In this document: piece by piece, positions 1-10,000 of the stretch
Numbering within the stretch: the first letter of the stretch is position 1
How the letters are laid out: each line of letters starts with the position of its first letter
NCBI GenBank assembly: GCA_963170055.1
Contig: CAUJGJ010000434.1
Span: 1,599,117-1,609,116 of the forward strand
Origin: Halisarca cf. caerulea
Taxonomy: Eukaryota; Porifera; Demospongiae; Chondrillida; Halisarcidae
Length of the DNA: 10,000 bases
Reading direction: 5' to 3'
Notes under the pieces: model-generated
What the model saw: the letters and a program-made list of their open reading frames with translations, nothing else
The model's database searches: none
Told to the model about the DNA's origin: nothing
Position numbers and translations under genes: made by a program

Positions 1-104
1 GCTCTTCATCTTCGTACTTTGTAACAGGGACCGATTAGAGTCTATGGTTTTTCCTCACGGACGACGAGGTGGTGGACATCTTAGTCACGTGGTTGAAACT
101 TTGG
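1..104 (-). CDS. Possible 5' coding exons of a divergent gene (partial)
   Basis: On the minus strand a strong acceptor (cgtatttcttacag) is followed at 79 by an ATG in good context (ctaagATGt) reading MSTTSSS. A GTGAGG donor follows at 58, then a 42-nt putative intron, then an acceptor-like CAAAG with YEDEE in frame running off the window edge. Serine-rich then acidic N-termini are common, so this would be unremarkable as a protein start. The evidence is only splice-site and start context over about 100 bp, so it may be chance. Confidence 0.22.
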
Positions 105-106
105 CT

Positions 107-810
107 GTAAGAAATACGTCATTCATTGACAACTACCATATCCGGACTTTGCCTCTAAGAAGGACCGCACCCAAATTTATTGACATCGAATTGAAATTTG
201 ACATCTTTTCGCACGTACGCCACTGAGTATGGCTTTTCAAGGTTTGTTGGCATAGTATTCGTGTATGGGATTCTTGTCACTAGGTTTTCCACAAGGGTTT
301 CAAGACCAGTACTCTGTTCTTCGTAGCACTAAGCATCTATAGACCCTACATCATTTTTACAATAATTCGTGATGCGTGAGTGTGTGCCTTCGCGCCTCTT
401 GCGCGCGAGCTTGTCTGCTATCGATGCGTTTATATAATATTATTATATTTTGTCAATACTCCAGCCTGAAAGTAGGTGTAAAGGACAATCCATTGTTCGT
501 GTACGTATGCGGCGGGAGGGATCTGGATATCAGATTAATTACCGTACTTTAAACAATTGTATATATCTCATGCAAGATAATAATGCTAGATATTATTTAG
601 GTATGTAAAAATGCACTATACTTTGCGGGGATTGTGCATGTGTCGATTAAATAACTGTGACATGGCAAATCAAGCTACATAATATTCTTCTGGTTATAAG
701 ACCTGGTGAATTTGCCCTGCGGACTGGCTTTCATATTGATATAAAAGATAAGAAAATATATCACCTTTCAATGCACGCAATAAAAAGAATGTACAGTTAA
801 ATTTTGTTAG
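107..810. other. Non-coding upstream region with a CpG-rich patch
   Basis: No convincing gene. AT-rich, with a local cluster of CG dinucleotides at about 387-427 (cgcgcctcttgcgcgcgagc) in an otherwise CpG-poor surrounding. It could be promoter sequence for the main gene and a divergent neighbour. Confidence 0.35.
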
Positions 811-876
811 TATGTACCTGGGTTAGTAAGTACTCCTGGATAGCAAGTACCTGGGTTAGTAAGTACTCCTGGATAG
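811..876. repeat. 33-bp tandem repeat, two copies
   Basis: Copies at 811-843 and 844-876 differ at only two positions (TATG... versus CAAG...). Each contains GTAAGTAC, a consensus 5' splice site. A degenerate continuation (taggtgct) follows. Confidence 0.93.
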
Positions 877-925
877 TAGGTGCTCATTTCTCTGTCCCTG
901 CCTCATTCAATCCCATTAAAAGCAC

Positions 926-1000
926 CTTGGATAGTAAGTACCTCTGATAGACTAAGTGAGCACTGCACCCGTCTTCCCTTGAGGGTACTTACTATCCAAG
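926..1000. repeat. 17-bp perfect inverted repeat
   Basis: Arms cttggatagtaagtacc (926-942) and ggtacttactatccaag (984-1000) are exact reverse complements, with a 41-nt spacer. The arm shares the GGATAGTAAGTACC motif with the tandem repeat just upstream, so the whole 811-1000 block is one repeat family. Confidence 0.93.
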
Positions 1001-1443
1001 TACATTCTGCATGTTGGGTTGTACTAGAAACACAGTTGTACTATTTGTATCATAATCTTTTCTGATTGGAGCCTCTGTATAAGACAGCCAAACTGTTCAT
1101 ACTGGCCAACTAGGCAAAGTATATAGTAATAAAAGCATGTCTATTACAGTCACCGTCAAGTTGCTAAACTGCCCTATTTGTCATGTCAATGATCTCAAGA
1201 AACCTCAATAATTAGAGTTTATTTGTATACAAATAGATCCCATTCACTGTCAGAATTGCAATGGTTTATGTATACTAATGGGCCCGGAATGTTATTATAC
1301 TTACAAATGATTAGCCAAGTGCACTTTTGTGGTATATATGGATGCTGAAATGCATTACTTAGATTTCCTATTGAGCAAAGTTTGTTCACCATGTTCAGTA
1401 GCGGTATTAACTTCATTTATTGAATCAATCAAGATACCTCTGC
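1001..1443 (+). other. Upstream region or 5'UTR of the main gene
   Basis: About 440 bp with no supported exon. The minus-strand open frame at 1219-1416 has no coding signature. If ATG 1444 is the true start, the end of this stretch is 5'UTR; if the AG at 1432-1433 is an acceptor, it is intron. Confidence 0.4.
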
Positions 1444-9687
<8,244 letters not shown>

Positions 9688-10000
9688 GACTGCCTTAATT
9701 CTATCTTCCTTCACACAAGAGGACTAGAATTGAAGTGTGCATACAGATGTGTATAATAATTCCCATACTGGCATGAATGATACAGTTTTAATGTACGGTA
9801 ATCCTACTGTTCTGTATAATATTTTATACACACTTATTTTTATGGGGATTTCATTGAAAGCATAGATTTATACATGTACGTGTCACCCTTGTGTCATCTT
9901 CGAAGACCATTGACCGCCTGCATGGCCGATCACTTTGACTGTCAGTTGGTTGCTTTGCTTGTAGGACATATTTTAGGATTGAGTGCTTGTACTGTGAAAA
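9688..10000 (+). other. 3'UTR and/or downstream intergenic sequence
   Basis: No AATAAA or ATTAAA occurs here on the plus strand. AATAAT at 9754 and other AT-rich stretches could serve as variant poly(A) signals. No further exon was recognised. Confidence 0.5.

Noticed and set aside
28..106. Plus-strand exon candidate reading DRLESMVFPHGRRGGG
   Set aside because: Splice motifs are acceptable but no downstream exon connects it to exon 1, and the same bases fit a minus-strand exon equally well.

Overview
The window looks like AT-rich, intron-rich genomic DNA of an animal. Long CA/TG microsatellites, many TGCA and TATG runs, short splice-bounded exons and no bacterial-type gene packing all point to a eukaryote. 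A CARD-like death-fold domain at the C-terminus of the main gene suggests a metazoan. A 37-nt intron, dispersed TIR elements and TGCATGCA-rich intergenic texture would fit a demosponge, but this is an impression and not proof.

One plus-strand gene fills most of the window. I assembled it by eye as 15 exons between 1444 and 9687. All 14 introns begin with GT and end with AG, and reading frame is kept across every junction, including four split codons. The product is about 504 aa: a short N-terminus, a leucine-zipper-like coiled coil, more helical segments, an acidic linker, a long helical exon of 104 codons, a Pro/Ser-rich linker, and a C-terminal domain of about 90 aa that reads like a CARD. 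I cannot name an orthologue. The domain layout suggests an oligomerising adaptor in innate immune or cell-death signalling (inference).

Region by region: 1-110 may hold the start of a divergent minus-strand gene. 370-430 is a small CpG-rich patch that could be a shared promoter. 811-1000 holds a 33-bp tandem repeat and a 17-bp inverted repeat built from the same motif. 1444-9687 is the main gene. Its introns carry a (CA)n tract, a 628-bp MITE-like element with 19-bp TIRs and flanking TA, a perfect (TG)54 tract and a shorter (TG)n tract. 9688-10000 is 3'UTR or intergenic sequence with no AATAAA or ATTAAA.

I see no rRNA, tRNA, CRISPR array or intact transposase gene.
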